From NCBI GenBank assembly GCA_024663395.1, contig JANFAH010000036.1, positions 558,001-622,000 on the forward strand: DNA of 64,000 bases. The letters are read 5' to 3'. The stretch comes from Pisolithus tinctorius (Eukaryota > Basidiomycota > Agaricomycetes > Boletales > Pisolithaceae). Positions 11,461 to 23,600 of this stretch are shown here, piece after piece. Both the position numbers and the translations under genes were made by a program. Each line of letters opens with the position of its first letter. Positions within the stretch are counted from its first letter, which is position 1. The notes below the pieces were generated by a model. The model was not told the DNA's origin and ran no database searches. It saw nothing but the letters and a program-made list of their open reading frames with translations.

Positions 11461-13331
11461 TGTCACACACCAAAGGTGTTGTGGACATGGTTACAGCTGA
11501 CTCTGCCTAACTTGTCAATGAGTTGGATGCAATGCCAATGAATGCAGATGAAGACTAAAGCCCTCATGTGTAGAAAGACTGCTGGATGTGAGCAGTCATC
11601 TTTTGCACAAGACTGAGTCATCAGTGCTAAAGAGAAAAGAGGAAGCAAGTTAAGTGCATGTTAAAAGTTTTTAGTGCCCATGTATGGCATTCCAGTTTTC
11701 ATCATATCTCCACCATTTCCAAAGATATCAACTCCATTGTCACACTTGCTTAAAGTGCTCAGCCACATGATTCTGCCTTCCAAATTTGGAGGATCCTCAC
11801 ACCCTATGCATTTCTACAGCACTCCATCCTTCAGACACTCATTTTGCTAAGTCCATCAGATATGGCCACCTCTTTGTTGATCATCTTGCTTGTCTCATTT
11901 GCCAGAGACAGTGGCTATGTATGTCTGCCAGGTGTTCCTACCAGCTTCCATCCTGAAGCCCCCTGGTTCATCCCATCATTGTCAGCCCCATCTTGTCCCA
12001 TGCAGCTTGGTCAGCATGTTCTCCTCATCAGTATGACTTCCAGAAGGATGTTCTTTGCTCACCTCAGGTCTGTCACTCAGTTAGAAAGGTCTTATATGGT
12101 TGTTTCAGTCTCCCCAGTTGATGAAGCATATGGATTGTTCCTCCCTGCTCCCTGCACCATCTTTATTCCAATCTTGTCCATCATTCTTCCTGCATTGCGA
12201 CAGCTGCAGCATAATCTACTGTTCCCCAGCCTCCCTGATTGCATTCATGATGACTATGACATGCATCTTGCCTTCTTACTGCAAGATCCAGCAGAAGATG
12301 TCCCCCCTTCTCCTCCTCCATCAGAGCCACATTCATGAAGCTTTTGTTAACTTTGCTGAGAGGATGAAAGGGTGGGAGACATGATTGCTTATGCTCCTGT
12401 TGCCCCACAGACCCCCAATGCCCTAGCCCCCTTTGATGCCTGACTCATGCCCTTCAATTCTGGAATTAATACTTCCCTATCTGGAAACACCATCCATCTG
12501 TCATGCCATCTTTGGATCTAGTGATGTCTCCACCAAGATCTGATTTGCATCACCACCCCCTAATGTGATATCAGTGTGCTTGCTCAGTTTCTGACTCTGT
12601 TTGACTCATTCTGTGATATTTTGACTGTCCTTGACTCATTCATTTCCAATACTTACCAATCCTCTTTGCTTGCTTACTTTTCACATCTTGCTTACTCATC
12701 ATGCTTATTCAGTCCTTACTCATTACTTACCAAGCATTTGTGCCTTGTTTGTCATAGGCTGTGCTCCCCCCACAGTATATAAACCCCCATGTACTTAGCT
12801 ACAACCCAAGCAATCAAGAAGTGAATCAGAAGTCATGCAGCAGTCAGTTCAGCTGAGCTCAGCATAACTCATTGTTGACAGTTGAGGCTCATTCAGAAGA
12901 GTCTATCTGTCACCATCCATCATCCTTGGTAGTTGAGGCTCCATCAAGGGTCTATCTACCTCCATTCCTTATCTGAAGCTTTCTCCACTCTTAGTCAGCA
13001 GTATTGCTTACTCATCCCTCCACTCCTGTGTAACTTGTCATTGACTTGTGCCAGGAGCACATTCTATTGAAGTCCATTACTCCCAAGTACTTTTGGCTGA
13101 ACACCTTCATTCTGTTCAGCACCCCCCCCACCATCAAGTCATCACTCACTCAGCTGCTCTTGCATAACTCATCAATCACTTGTGCCAGGAGCACCCTCTA
13201 TAGAAAACTCCCCCCACACATTAGGTTCTTCTGCACTCCAGGTTCTGCAGAGGCAAACCACCACTCACTCTTATTTGTCTTTGGTGTTGGTTTTGGTTGG
13301 TTTCTACCACCTTTCCACACTTTGACTCACA
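11461..13331 (+). repeat. Family A LTR-like repeat, complete older copy
   Basis: It runs TGTCACACACC..GACTCACA (1.87 kb) and is nearly devoid of CpG. For example, the segment matching 470-520 has TpG or CpA at positions where the young copy has CpG. It is inserted in the Hsp70 relic. Flanking actgc (left) and ccactgg (right) do not give a clean duplication. Confidence 0.7.
11844..12338 (+). CDS. Open frame of family A, older copy (164 aa)
   Basis: Homologue of the 588-1250 frame, lacking its first ~60 residues and ending SEPHS. Shared blocks include SMTSRRMFF, YMVVSVSPVDEAYG and LFPSLPDCIHDDYD. The frame survives despite extensive CpG loss. Function unknown. Confidence 0.3.
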   Translation: MLSPSDMATSLLIILLVSFARDSGYVCLPGVPTSFHPEAPWFIPSLSAPSCPMQLGQHVLLISMTSRRMFFAHLRSVTQLERSYMVVSVSPVDEAYGLFLPAPCTIFIPILSIILPALRQLQHNLLFPSLPDCIHDDYDMHLAFLLQDPAEDVPPSPPPSEPHS

Positions 13332-13602
13332 CCACTGGGCAGTATCTCAACAAGAAAGTCAAGTAAGTTGTGTATATACTAGTTAGGAGTTCCCCAGTGT
13401 TGACTACTATTATTAGTCATGTGGTCATTATGGTCCCAACATACTTTAATGCTGTGCAACAGCAGGCCACCAAGGATGCTGGTCAAATTGCTGGCCTTGA
13501 GGTTCTTTGAGTCATCAATGAGCCAGCAGCTGTGGCACTGGCATATGGCCTTGACCATACCAAATCATCAGTGATCACCATGTACAATCTTGGTGGTGTG
13601 GG

Positions 13603-14044
13603 GAGAGTGATCTCCCTACACTAGGAGTGTATGTATAGTGTCAATTGGGGGTCTACTAAGTGTCTATAGGGTTTGGGACAAAAGCAATGCAAATGCAACC
13701 CCTCTCAAGCATGTTCAACACCCTCTGTGCTCCAGGTCACCCAATACTCCACCCTTTTCAGTTGAGTCACTTCCCCTGCCATCACATGACCTCAGGACAC
13801 ACTCCCTGGCCATTGCAACAAAAATCTGATGCTTCTGTCAGGTTTCTGGTTGCCTGTTCTCCCTAACTCACACTCTTTGGGCCTGCACTATCAGTTATGT
13901 AAGCATGTTTCTGTTGCTCTCACTGTACTCTTGTTTGCTTCCCTTCAGACCACTTGTGCTTCCTTGTGCTTTCTTTATTTTAGTTGCTCTTTTGATTGCT
14001 GACACTATACTGGCCTCATGGCCATCATTACATCAATCTCAGTT
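13603..14044. other. No gene seen
   Basis: Short open frames on both strands have no recognisable motif. The sequence downstream of the Hsp70 relic is CpG-poor, and no further Hsp70 homology was found. Confidence 0.5.
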
Positions 14045-14416
14045 TGTGACACAACCTAACAACAGGGTTTGTTGTAGGCTCACACCAAGAACCAAAAGAA
14101 GAGAAGAGAGAAAAGACAAGGGATGAGCTTAGAAGCAGGCAGCTTTAGATCTTGAAGACCCAAATAAACTAGCTTAGGGCTAGTCTGGGAATTGAGGTTT
14201 GATACTTATACTATGGTTCATGCAGTAATGGTGAGGCATACATGAGGTCCATGACATCATAGTGGAACAGAACATACTAGAAGGCAGGCATGAGGTAATG
14301 GCAAGGCAAAGCCTAAACCAGAGTCCAGACTGAGTCCAAAGAGATAAGATAAGATAGAAAGATTAGATAAGATGAAAAGAGAAGGGAAGAAAAGGAAAAG
14401 AGTACATATCATAACA
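14045..14416 (-). repeat. Putative LTR with polypurine tract (minus orientation)
   Basis: On the minus strand a purine run (CTAAGGAGGGGATAG, 14417-14431) is followed by TGTTATGATATG.. and, about 370 bp later, by ..GTTGTGTCACA. That is the layout of a polypurine tract and 3' LTR. Inside is a simple-sequence stretch of gataagat type (14340-14400). It could be the 3' end of the minus-strand gypsy relic further right, but its 5' partner LTR was not found. Confidence 0.5.
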
Positions 14417-15599
14417 CTATCCCCTCCTTAGAACACAGCAAGCATTTTACAATTTTCTTTGCACAAACATGGGGAAAAAATTCTTTTAAACAATACTCTT
14501 TTTTATCACATGCTCTCTGCTTAAACAAGCAGAAACAATCTAATGTATTGAATGGCTTTTCTGACAGAAAACATGGCACAGTAGATTTCCAATGTTTTGC
14601 TGGTGAAAAACAATTACTATGACTGACCACCAAAAACCAAAAACAATCATTAGAAAAAATATTAGTACTGTTTTCTGCATGTTATGTAATTGATTAATCA
14701 AATGTTGTACCATGAAATAATTTAAACACACTGGCCATTAGAGAACATGTGATGTTACATAGAACATCACAAGTAAATGATAAATGATTTGTATGTGATA
14801 ATACTAATAAACTTTAACCAAGTCTTTCAATGTTGACCCACAAAACATCAGATTATTGGCTCAATGTTTACTTCATAAACATGACATTTGAAACAATATT
14901 TGTTATGTGCAAAAACATGCTACTGAGATTCCATATTAACATGTTAAATATTTTCAATCAAATCACACTGTTTTGTCTCCCAGAGAACATGAAAATAAAG
15001 AGTGTATTAAAGTGTCCTGTTGTACCACAGAACATGATAAGTGGCATCTGTAACCATCAATGCTATCACTGCTTGTCCTTGCTCAACCACCCCATCACAT
15101 GCTGTCACATGATCTTATCTCATGGAATAAACCTCAGTCAGTCATGATATGTGGCACCTGGCTTTTTATACTTGAGTATTCTGTGTCCTTTGTTGTTTTT
15201 TTCTTGCAACAACACATTGATGACACACATTATAATGTTCTGTGGTAGAACAGGATAGTCCAAAATCCATGGTTGCCCTGACTGACTAGAGAAAGAGTAG
15301 CCACTGATAGAACCCCCACCACTCATGAATGTCCCCAGTCCACTTTTGAAAGTGAAGGAGCACAAGGCAGTTCATGCAAGAAATGGGGAGTTCAGCACTG
15401 TATTTGCAGTAGGCAGCAGTCTGACAATAACTGAACAGCTCAGAACCTTCACAACACCTCTACATATAACATGCTTACTTCACAGTTTATAATGCTCCAT
15501 GGTGGAGCAGGATATTGATATTTTATTACACTATTTATTTATCATGTTCTGTGGTACAGTTGTGGACAGACAAACACAATGATTTTGATTCTGGATTCC

Positions 15600-16130
15600 C
15601 ATGACTTTTTTGGGGCAAACTAACACTTGATTCAGATGCTACAGTTGAAAATACATCAAAAAAACAGTGGTCCAAAGTTTTTCCCATGACTTTTTAGGGG
15701 GCCAAAATTTTGGTTAGATTGAATGTGGTACTTAGGGTGTGGTAACATGTTATTGACCCTATATAAGGTAGGATTAAGAACCACTTCAATGAACATCATG
15801 GCTTTCTGTGAGAGCTGATGGACATCAGGACCCTTCTTGTATTCCTTGGGGCATCTGAGTGACTGCTTTCATTGGGCAGCACACTTTGCTTCTCTCAGAG
15901 GTAACCAAGTCTCACCAAGAGGGTCATCACCAGCACTAATGGCAAGGTTGACCAACTGAACACAGAGGTCAGCCTCACCAACACCCATGACTTGGAATGT
16001 GGCATCATCATGTTCAAGCTCATCCTCTGACTCACTCTCACTGGCTGTAAACTTCAAACTGTCAAGTACATTGGTGCATTTCCACTCCAGTTCTTCATCT
16101 TCTGCCTGATGGCTGGGAGCATGAGATCAT
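15600..16130 (-). pseudogene. Unidentified coding fragment
   Basis: Read on the minus strand there is a continuous coding-like stretch with one internal stop (around 15868). It has an acidic Ser/Glu segment (SESESEDELEHDD), then GDDPLGETWLPLREAK, and after the stop MMFIEVVLNPTLYRVNN and HPKYHIQSN. The composition looks genuinely coding, but I do not recognise the family. It is probably part of the element bounded by the arms at 14.4 and 17.6 kb. Confidence 0.4.
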
Positions 16131-17198
16131 ATCCTCATGCATTTGCTTGTGTGCTGATCCTTGTCAGATTTGGGTGTATCAGGGAATGATACATTGCCTG
16201 TTTCAACAACAGGTGAGCTCTGGTTATGCAGACCAGCCATGTTGCATGTTACAGTGGGTTTTCAAGGGCATTCCTGTGTCTAAGAGCAATTCACATGACC
16301 ACAAACCTCAGAATTGCTCAATTTTTTCTGCTCATCATTAGTGTGACAGCTGTACCCTGACATTGCAATCATACTGTACTAGGCTAATGCTACTTATTCC
16401 GCTTTTTCCAGGATTTTTACAAATTCTTTTGGGGGCTGGCCACATTTTTGGGTCAAAATTTCAAAAACTTAGTATAACAAAAATTGGCTCATGCAGATTG
16501 CATTGTTATGTCCTAAATATGCCTAGTATACATTTGTAACATCCCTGGAATGTTGTGCCATATTGGAATAATTCAATGAGTAAAATTGTCATGTTTGTCT
16601 GTCCACAACTGTCAAACAGGATATTTTGTGCATGACAGACCCACCATGGTCCTCATTGGAAGAACTGGATGAGTCATTTTATCAGTGATACATTGTACTG
16701 TTTTATGTGTTTCATCTTTTATTTTAGGATATAATTGTGGAATCTGTAGATAGACCTCAGTATGCTGACAAGCTACTGAGGGACTAAGTGCACAGCAGAG
16801 CAGAACAGCAAGAGGCCTGATGATGCAGCTAGGGCAGAGATGCTGAAAGATTGGAAAAACAAGTCAAGCACACTAGAAGGGAGTGGTCAGCTTGTCACCT
16901 ATGAAACAATGTCAAAGAGAGACAAACTTGGATCTGTGCACAAGGCAGTCATGCCCACAAATGAACCTAAACGGCTCAGAACCTTCACAACACCTCTACA
17001 TATAACATGCCTACTTCACAGTTATTCTGTGGTAGAACAGGATATTTTAATACATTATTTATTTATCATGTCTTCTGGGAGATAAGATACTGTAATTTGA
17101 CCTAGAACATTTGGCATGCTCTCAGTACCATGTTCTTGTACATAAAAATTGTAGTTTAGCATGTTGTGTTTTTAGAGAAAACATTGAACTGCTGTTCT

Positions 17199-17199
<1 letters not shown>

Positions 17200-17230
<31 letters not shown>
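17200..17230. repeat. Poly-T tract (31 bp)
   Basis: An uninterrupted run of T immediately precedes the inner end of the right arm of the 14434-17641 inverted repeat. It might be a poly-A relic of a reverse-transcribed piece on the other strand, or simple slippage. Confidence 0.8.
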
Positions 17231-17649
17231 CAGGTGAACATTGAAAGACTTGGCCAAATGTTTTTATTATTATCACATACAAAACATATATCATTTACTT
17301 TTGATGTTCTATGTAACATTACATGTTCTTCAATGATCAGTGTGTTTAAATTATTTTGTGGTAAAGTATTTGATTAATGTATTGCATAACATGTAGAAAA
17401 CAGTACTAATAATTTTTTTGATGATTGTTTTTGGTTTTTGGTGGTGGGTCATGGTGATTGTTTTTCACCAATAAAACATTGGAAATCCACTGTGTCATGT
17501 TTTCTGGCAGAAAACCATTCAAAATTCAACATTATTGCCAGTTGTTTCAGCAGAGTGTTCAACATGAGATAAAACAAAGTATCTTTTCAAAGATTTTTTT
17601 CCCTATGTTTGTACAAAGAAAATTGTAAAATGCTTGCTGTGGAAATTGA

Positions 17650-20600
17650 ATCCCAGGTGATTAAAGGTTGGGACAGTGTCAGTGAAGTTCTTGAGGGGGT
17701 GGAAGAGGAAAGTGAAAAGGGAGGAATCCATGCCATGGAGTTTTTGAGGGGCAGAGGGGTTGCAATGATAGAAATCCTTCACAGCAGCTGGGGCAGACTT
17801 CAAGGTGGACTCAGGTTTCCAGGTGCAGTCCTTGTCATGGAATCCCATCCAATGAACCAGGTACTCAAGCCTGTTCCTTTTAAGGTGAGAGTCTGCAACA
17901 TAATCCACCTCAAACTCCTCATCACCCTTGTGGCCTACCACCAGTCCTGGGCAGGTAACCACCTGACCCTCAAGCAGTCCCTTGTATGGTTTTACCTGCA
18001 ACATGTTCACCACCAGGTGGATCTTAAGGATTTTTGGGAGCTTCAGCTCAACCACATTTGGCTTGAGCAAGATGACCCTGTAAGGACCAATCCACCATTT
18101 GGTAAGTTTATGAGAAGGGTGACTGGAAAGGGGGATCCTCAAGGTTTCCAGCCAGACCATTTCCCCAATGGAATAGGTTGGTGCCTCAGAGTTGGCCCTC
18201 ATCTGGTCTGCAGCCTTCTCCAGTGCCTTCCTGGTATCCTCCAAGACCTTGGCCAGATCCATGGCATGGTCAGTGGCAGCCTCTGCCTTCGAAAGGAAGG
18301 GTTCAACACCCATATGAGGGACATAAGACTGGGTGATCAAGAATGGACTCTTACTGGTAGACTCTTGGCACTTGTTGTTGTAAAAGAACTGAGTGTCAAG
18401 TCCGGGCCTACTCCGACCAACTCCGACGCTATATAAGGTCTAGAGAGGGGTTCGGAAGCAAGTCCGACACAGAAGAACAGAACTCCGACTAGCGGAGTGT
18501 CGGCAGGAATGAAGACCGCCGAGACAAAGGCGGAGCGGAGTGAGGGCATCGGGTTTAGCTTGTGCGCTACCCCCTTGCACGATCTCAGCCCTCGTATTTC
18601 AGAGGGAGAGTACAGACGGAGAGTCGGAGATAACTCCGACAGGCAGAAGACGGAATCAGAGGGAGTAGGAACTAAGTTGATATTTGTACTGAAGAACAGC
18701 GGAGTACAGTACATGCTTTTATACTGCTACGGAGGTACAGTAACCGGAATCGGAACTGACATACGGAGACTCATAAATTTTCAAGTAAAACTTCCTGGAC
18801 GACGAATGAAGGGTAGACGGAGGGCATACAAACGGGTAACACAGAACATCTAGAAAAGGAAATAGTCCAGACGCTGGACCATGTGGTGAGCACGCTGCGG
18901 AGTACCTGACTGCGAAGGTAGTCACATGACCCCTCAGAGAACGGACCGCTCGGTCCGGTAGGAGAGTAACACAAGTCCGACAACAGTCGGAGCGGAGATG
19001 GTTCGTAGACGATAGAAGGTGGGCAGAGTTGGTGCGGAGTGAACGAATGACCGGCGGAAAAGGTTGCGGAGTGAGTAAAGACCTATGATGAACGCACAGT
19101 TATGACACTGAGCAACCTTGAACCAAGATAGCCAGGAACCCTCCTGTCATTGATGAAAAGCCAGAGGTACTGCTGTAAGTCCTGATTGAGATGTTCAGTC
19201 TGGCCATCAGTCTGGGGGTGGAAGGTGGTGGAAAGCTTGGGTTTAACACCAGGCATCTTACAAAGTTCACTGGTAAAGGCACTTGCATACTGGGGACCCC
19301 TGTTGGAGATGATGGATGAAGGGAGGCCATGCTGAGTCCACACATGGTCCTGAAAGAGCTCTGTGGTTTGAAGGGAGGAAACCTCCTTCATAGTGGGTGC
19401 AAAGACCACCTCCTTGGAGAACCTGTCAACCACCACCATGACGTTGTCAAATCCCTGAGCTTTGGGTAGCTCCATGAAGTCAACTGAGATGTTGGTCCAG
19501 GGTTGTTCAGGAATGGGATTTGGGAGAAGCTTGCCAGCTGGGGGTACCCTGGAGCTCTTAGCCATTTGGAAATGGTGGCAGGCTGCAACATAGTCCTTGA
19601 CAGAGGAGGTCATACCAGGCCAGATGTAGTTGCAGGAGAGGAGTTCCAGGGTTTCTTCCAACCTGGATGACTGGCAACAGGGGTGTTGTGGAGTCTTTCA
19701 AGGCAGTGGATATGAACCACAGGGGGGATGTAGACCTTCCCTTTACAGACATACATCCCTTCCTGGAAGATGGACCCCTTGGGTTGTGGTGTAACAGAGG
19801 AAGCAGATTTCAAGGTGACAACCAGATCTGTATCTTCCCTGATTATCAAGGTAGAAGCAACTCATGCAGGGTCAAGGAGAGTGACACCCTGGTTATCAGA
19901 TCCTTTCTCTGGTTCATGGTCCTCCCTTTGTGACAGCACATCTGCATTTGCCATAGAGGAGCTGGGTTTGTACACCAGCTTATAGTTGAACCTGGAGAGG
20001 TACTGAGCCCAACAGGCCTGGTGATGATCCAGATTTTGCACCTTCATGAAGTACCAGAGATTTGAGTGGTCCATCCAGATTTCAAACTGGTAAGGAGTTG
20101 CCTCCAAGTAGTGCCACCAGGTCTCCAGAGCATGAATGATGGCAAGCATCTCTTTGTCAAAGACCTGATAGTTACATTTGGGGGGGGACATGGAATGTGA
20201 GTAATAGGTGACAGGATGCCAGAGGTCATCTACACACTTCATGGAGAGCACAGCTCCAGTGGCAAAGTTTGAGGCATCAGTTTCCAGATGGAACTCATGA
20301 TCCTGATCAGGGAAGGCAAGGACAGGGGTGGTCATGAATGCAAGCTTCAAAGCACCAAATGCCTTTTGCTCTCTGGGAGCCCAAGTCCATAGCTGGTCTT
20401 TTCTGGTGAGGTCATTAAGCAGGCAAGCTATCTGGGCAAAGTCCTTTCTGAAATGCCTATAGAAGTTGGCCAAACCCAAGAAGGCTTGAACTGAGTGGAC
20501 CTTAGTTGGTACCAGCCACTTGGTTATGGCCTTAACCTTGCTCTTGTCCATCTTAACCCCATCAGTCCCAACAACCATGCCCAAGAACTCCACCTGCTTT

Positions 20601-22240
20601 TGCTTGAAGAAGCACTTTTCTGGTTTTACAGACAGGTCATTCTCTTCTAACCTCCTCAAGACCTCCAGAACAATCCTATCATGTTCAGCCTCATTGTCTG
20701 TTTTGGTGAAGATCATGAGATCATCAATGTAGACCACCATGACATCCTCCATGTCACCAAAGATGTCATTCATCATGTTCTGGAATGTGGATGGGGAGTT
20801 GCAAAGACTGAAGTACATGATGAGAGGCTCTTAAGTGCCTTTGTGAGTGACAAAGGTGGCCTTCCACTTGTCTCCTTCCTTGACATGGACATTGATGAAG
20901 ATCCATTTTGGTGAAGAGCTTACAGCCCTTAAGTTTATCAACAAGCTGGGAGATGAGAGGGAGCAGATATGTGTTTTTGACTGTATGCTTGTTGAGGTAG
21001 CAGTAGTCCTGGACCATACATTTCTTTCCATCCTTCTTGGGTACAAAGAACACTGGGGAGGTTTGAGGTGACTTGGAAGGGCAGATGTACCCTTTTCACA
21101 ACTGATCCTCCAAGGAGTCAGAAACCTCCTTCTGTTCTTCAGTAGAGAGAGGGATGAGGCAGCCATATTTAGGGGTGAAGGTTTCCTTGAGGTTGATAGC
21201 ATGATCCCAAGGTTTATGAAGTGGCATCCTTTCTGACTCTTCCTTCAAGAAGACCTTAAGGTACTTGTGGTATTCCCTTGGGACAAGCTCCTCTGTGGTT
21301 CCAGCCCTGACCCTAGTAGAACAAAGCTTCAGGTAGAGGTACTCCATGTCCTGAGCCTCTTGCTCTTCAGCTAACCTCTCCTGCCTTGTCCTCAGAATGA
21401 AGTTGTGGTGCTCATGAGGGCAATGTGACAACTTTACCTGCTTGGTCTCCCAGCAGACCTCAGGGTTGTGCTTTCATAGCCAGGTGTACCTGAGGATAAG
21501 AGGGTGAGTGCCAAGCATGGTAACCTGGGCCCAGATGGAATCTTGGTGTCCCTGGTAGTTCATGACAAGCAAAGCAACATGTGTGATATTGCCAGTGACA
21601 TTAGGAGTTCCATCAACATTCAAGACAGAAACAGGTCAACCAAGCTTGACAAGAGGAACATCATTTTCATTGGCCCATCTCTTGTCCAAAATGTGTCATT
21701 TGCTCCAGAAGCCACCAATGCCTTTATGGTCCACTTCCTTTCCCTTCCTTCCAACACCACTTCTAACTCCAACTCTGCCTTCAGATCTATGGTTCTTACT
21801 TTCAGGGTTTCTTTTGTTAACTGGATAGGCATCACTTTTTTATTTTTACTGCAAGAGGAATCAAGCACTGATAGCTTTACATCCATGGCCATGCCCACTG
21901 GGGTTGCCTCTTCAGATGGTACAGTAATCTCTGAGTTAAATATATCCTGCTCAATTGAGAGATCATCAACACCTAAGACAGGGCCAAACTCTTTTCCCTG
22001 GGCCTTCATTTCATTGATCTGTTTGTCATAGAAGAAGGCCTGCATCTCTTCAAATGACATTTGATGGAGAGCAACTTCTTGTGCCTCCTGTGTGACCTCC
22101 CATATGTTAGGTCTACCTTGTCCTTTACCCCTTGCATGAGGACAGTCTTGCTTATAATGGTTGCCTTGACAATCAAAGCACTTGATGTGGGATGGGACAG
22201 GCCAAGGAGGGAACTGAGCAGCACTGATTTCCATGGGGGC
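17650..22240 (-). pseudogene. Ty3/gypsy chromovirus relic (gag-pol), interrupted
   Basis: Minus-strand pieces in order: CCHC zinc knuckle CFDCQGNHYKQDCPH (near 22175), a degenerate protease region, RT with intact YIDDLMIF (near 20720), RNase H with LETDASNFATGAV, integrase HHCC and D-D-E region (LSCNYIWPGM.., SVDFMELPKA, ISNRGPQYAS, HPQTDGQTEHLNQ; 19661-19108) and a chromodomain-like end (EYLVHWMGFHDKDCTW, near 17850). Frameshifts and stops break it into at least seven frames, and the solo LTR at 18394-19107 sits between the integrase core and its C-terminus. CpG depletion indicates age. The chromodomain end is typical of chromoviruses, which target heterochromatin. Confidence 0.85.
18394..19107 (-). 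repeat. Solo family B LTR with 5-bp target duplication CTGAG
   Basis: It is 714 bp, on the minus strand TGTCATAACTG..GACTTGACA, with CTGAG at 18389-18393 and 19108-19112. It has a TATA-like motif (tttata near 18716) and is CpG-rich, unlike the decayed gypsy integrase it interrupts. It is almost the same as the copy at 44970-45683. A solo LTR is the usual product of recombination between the two LTRs of an inserted element. Confidence 0.9.
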
Positions 22241-22356
22241 ACCATGACTGGGTTGAGTACCAGTAGGAGTGAAGCAGGAGGAGTAGGAAGGTCAGTAGGA
22301 AGAACAGGGGGTGGGTTCATCAGGATAGTGATTATAAAGGAGTTTAAAGTGATCCC

Positions 22357-23600
22357 TGTCATGACCATGTCTAGACCACCCTAGACCAGCTCTACTCTGG
22401 TCTCAACCAGTGTGGGACACAACTTCTGGGAAGCGTGCAACTAGAGAAAAGCTGAAGGGAGAATTCCCTAGGATCATCCCAAGGGGTGCTGTGTGGAAGG
22501 AGAAGTTGAGGAATACCCTAGAAGGGGTGGGGAATATGTGTGAGGATCACAGAAGTTAATTCCAGAGGGATGTGGTCACACAAGGAACAGCGAGATGGGT
22601 ATATGGAATTCCAAGAAGCTGATTTGTGACTAGAAGAGTGCAATTGAGGTGAGGGGGATATGGGGTAAGGTGTGCAGGATTGGGAGATGCAAGATGCACT
22701 AGGACCACTAGAGACATAGAGACACTGTAGATGCTGTAGACTCAATATATGCACTTAGACTCTGAGAACTCTTGAACTTGTGGAACACACACAGATGGCA
22801 ACTCTTAAGGTGGGTGGTATATTTCCAACATTACAATGGAATTATATAGTACAAGGGACATAGGTATGAGTTGGAGTAAGGTGGGGTGGAAAAACTAAAA
22901 GACTGGAAAATAAAGGAGAGGCTGACAGACATCAAGGAAAATACAGGTGCATGTGAAATGGGCTGGCAAGTAGTAGACAAGAGTAAAATGGGACAATGGT
23001 AAGGGGTATCTTCCAACAGAATGAGGGTATGCATACAAGTGAGAGGTGGAGCTGGTGAGAGGGAGAAGCACAGGAGGGCAGAGCATACTGGCACAAAGTC
23101 CAGCTTGTGGAACTTAGGGCGACAGGGGTAACCAGAGTTTTTTAGAGGCAACTGGCACAGATGATTAGTGATGTAGCTGGGCAGTGGCATGGCTACTGAA
23201 TTCTGGATGACTCTGGGTGAATGTGGAATTTCCAGATCAGCTCCTTGATGGCTGGGTGACATGCTGAAGGTCAGGAGAAACTCTGAAGGCAACAGGGGTT
23301 GGGAGGCAACACAAGGTTGCAAGTGGGAAGCATTCTGAAAGTGTCCAAAGGCCTAGAGCAACAGGGGTTTGTCACAGAGGCCAGCAGAATTTTAGTGACA
23401 GACTCCTGTTCCAGCCTCAGGGAGTATATGGCTCCCTACACCTCCTGGGGACTTCAAATGCTGACCATCCTTGGTCAGACCAAACCGAGATGAGCACAGA
23501 ATATTGGCAGGCATTACATAACAATGATGGCATGTGGTCAGAATTCTGCCTCATGCAGAGGGAAATTCCACATTGTATGAGATGGCCCTGCAGAATTTAA
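22357..23600. other. Repeat-like sequence without a supported gene
   Basis: The plus strand starts TGTCATGACC at 22357, immediately upstream (in minus orientation) of the gypsy relic, so this may be the end of its 5' LTR. I could not find a matching outer end. Small open frames show no motifs. Confidence 0.35.

Larger units (their letters stand above)
11140..13602 (+). pseudogene. Hsp70-family gene relic with introns, split by a family A repeat
   Basis: Part of the nucleotide-binding domain is readable: [71 protein letters not shown] and [17 protein letters not shown]. Three GT..AG introns of about 50 nt remain in place (11232-11283, 11360-11410, 13363-13416), so it derives from a genomic gene copy, not a processed transcript. 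The A repeat (11461-13331) interrupts it between the HETA and QYLNKK blocks. There is an in-frame stop after GLEVL, and substrate-binding-domain sequence is absent. Hsp70s are ATP-dependent chaperones; this copy cannot make one. The subtype (cytosolic or mitochondrial) is not resolved. Confidence 0.8.
14434..17641. repeat. Inverted repeat, ~405-bp arms, ~2.4-kb interior
   Basis: The arms 14434-14837 and 17233-17641 are reverse complements with moderate divergence; the outermost bases are cacagcaagcatttta against its complement. The interior holds a coding scrap (15.6-16.1 kb) and a direct duplication: a block of about 55 bp containing ctcagaaccttcacaacacc occurs near 15430 and 16975. The right arm begins next to a 31-bp poly-T. 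The AT-rich interior, with repeated tgttctgtggta motifs, suggests a decayed transposon of unknown class. Confidence 0.55.

Noticed and set aside
11456..13338. 5-bp target duplication of the A repeat in the Hsp70 relic
   Set aside because: actgc on the left and ccactgg on the right match only loosely. The right junction seems to have small deletions.
17609..18436. 275-codon plus-strand ORF
   Set aside because: It is antisense to the chromodomain end of the gypsy relic and runs into the inserted LTR. No motif.
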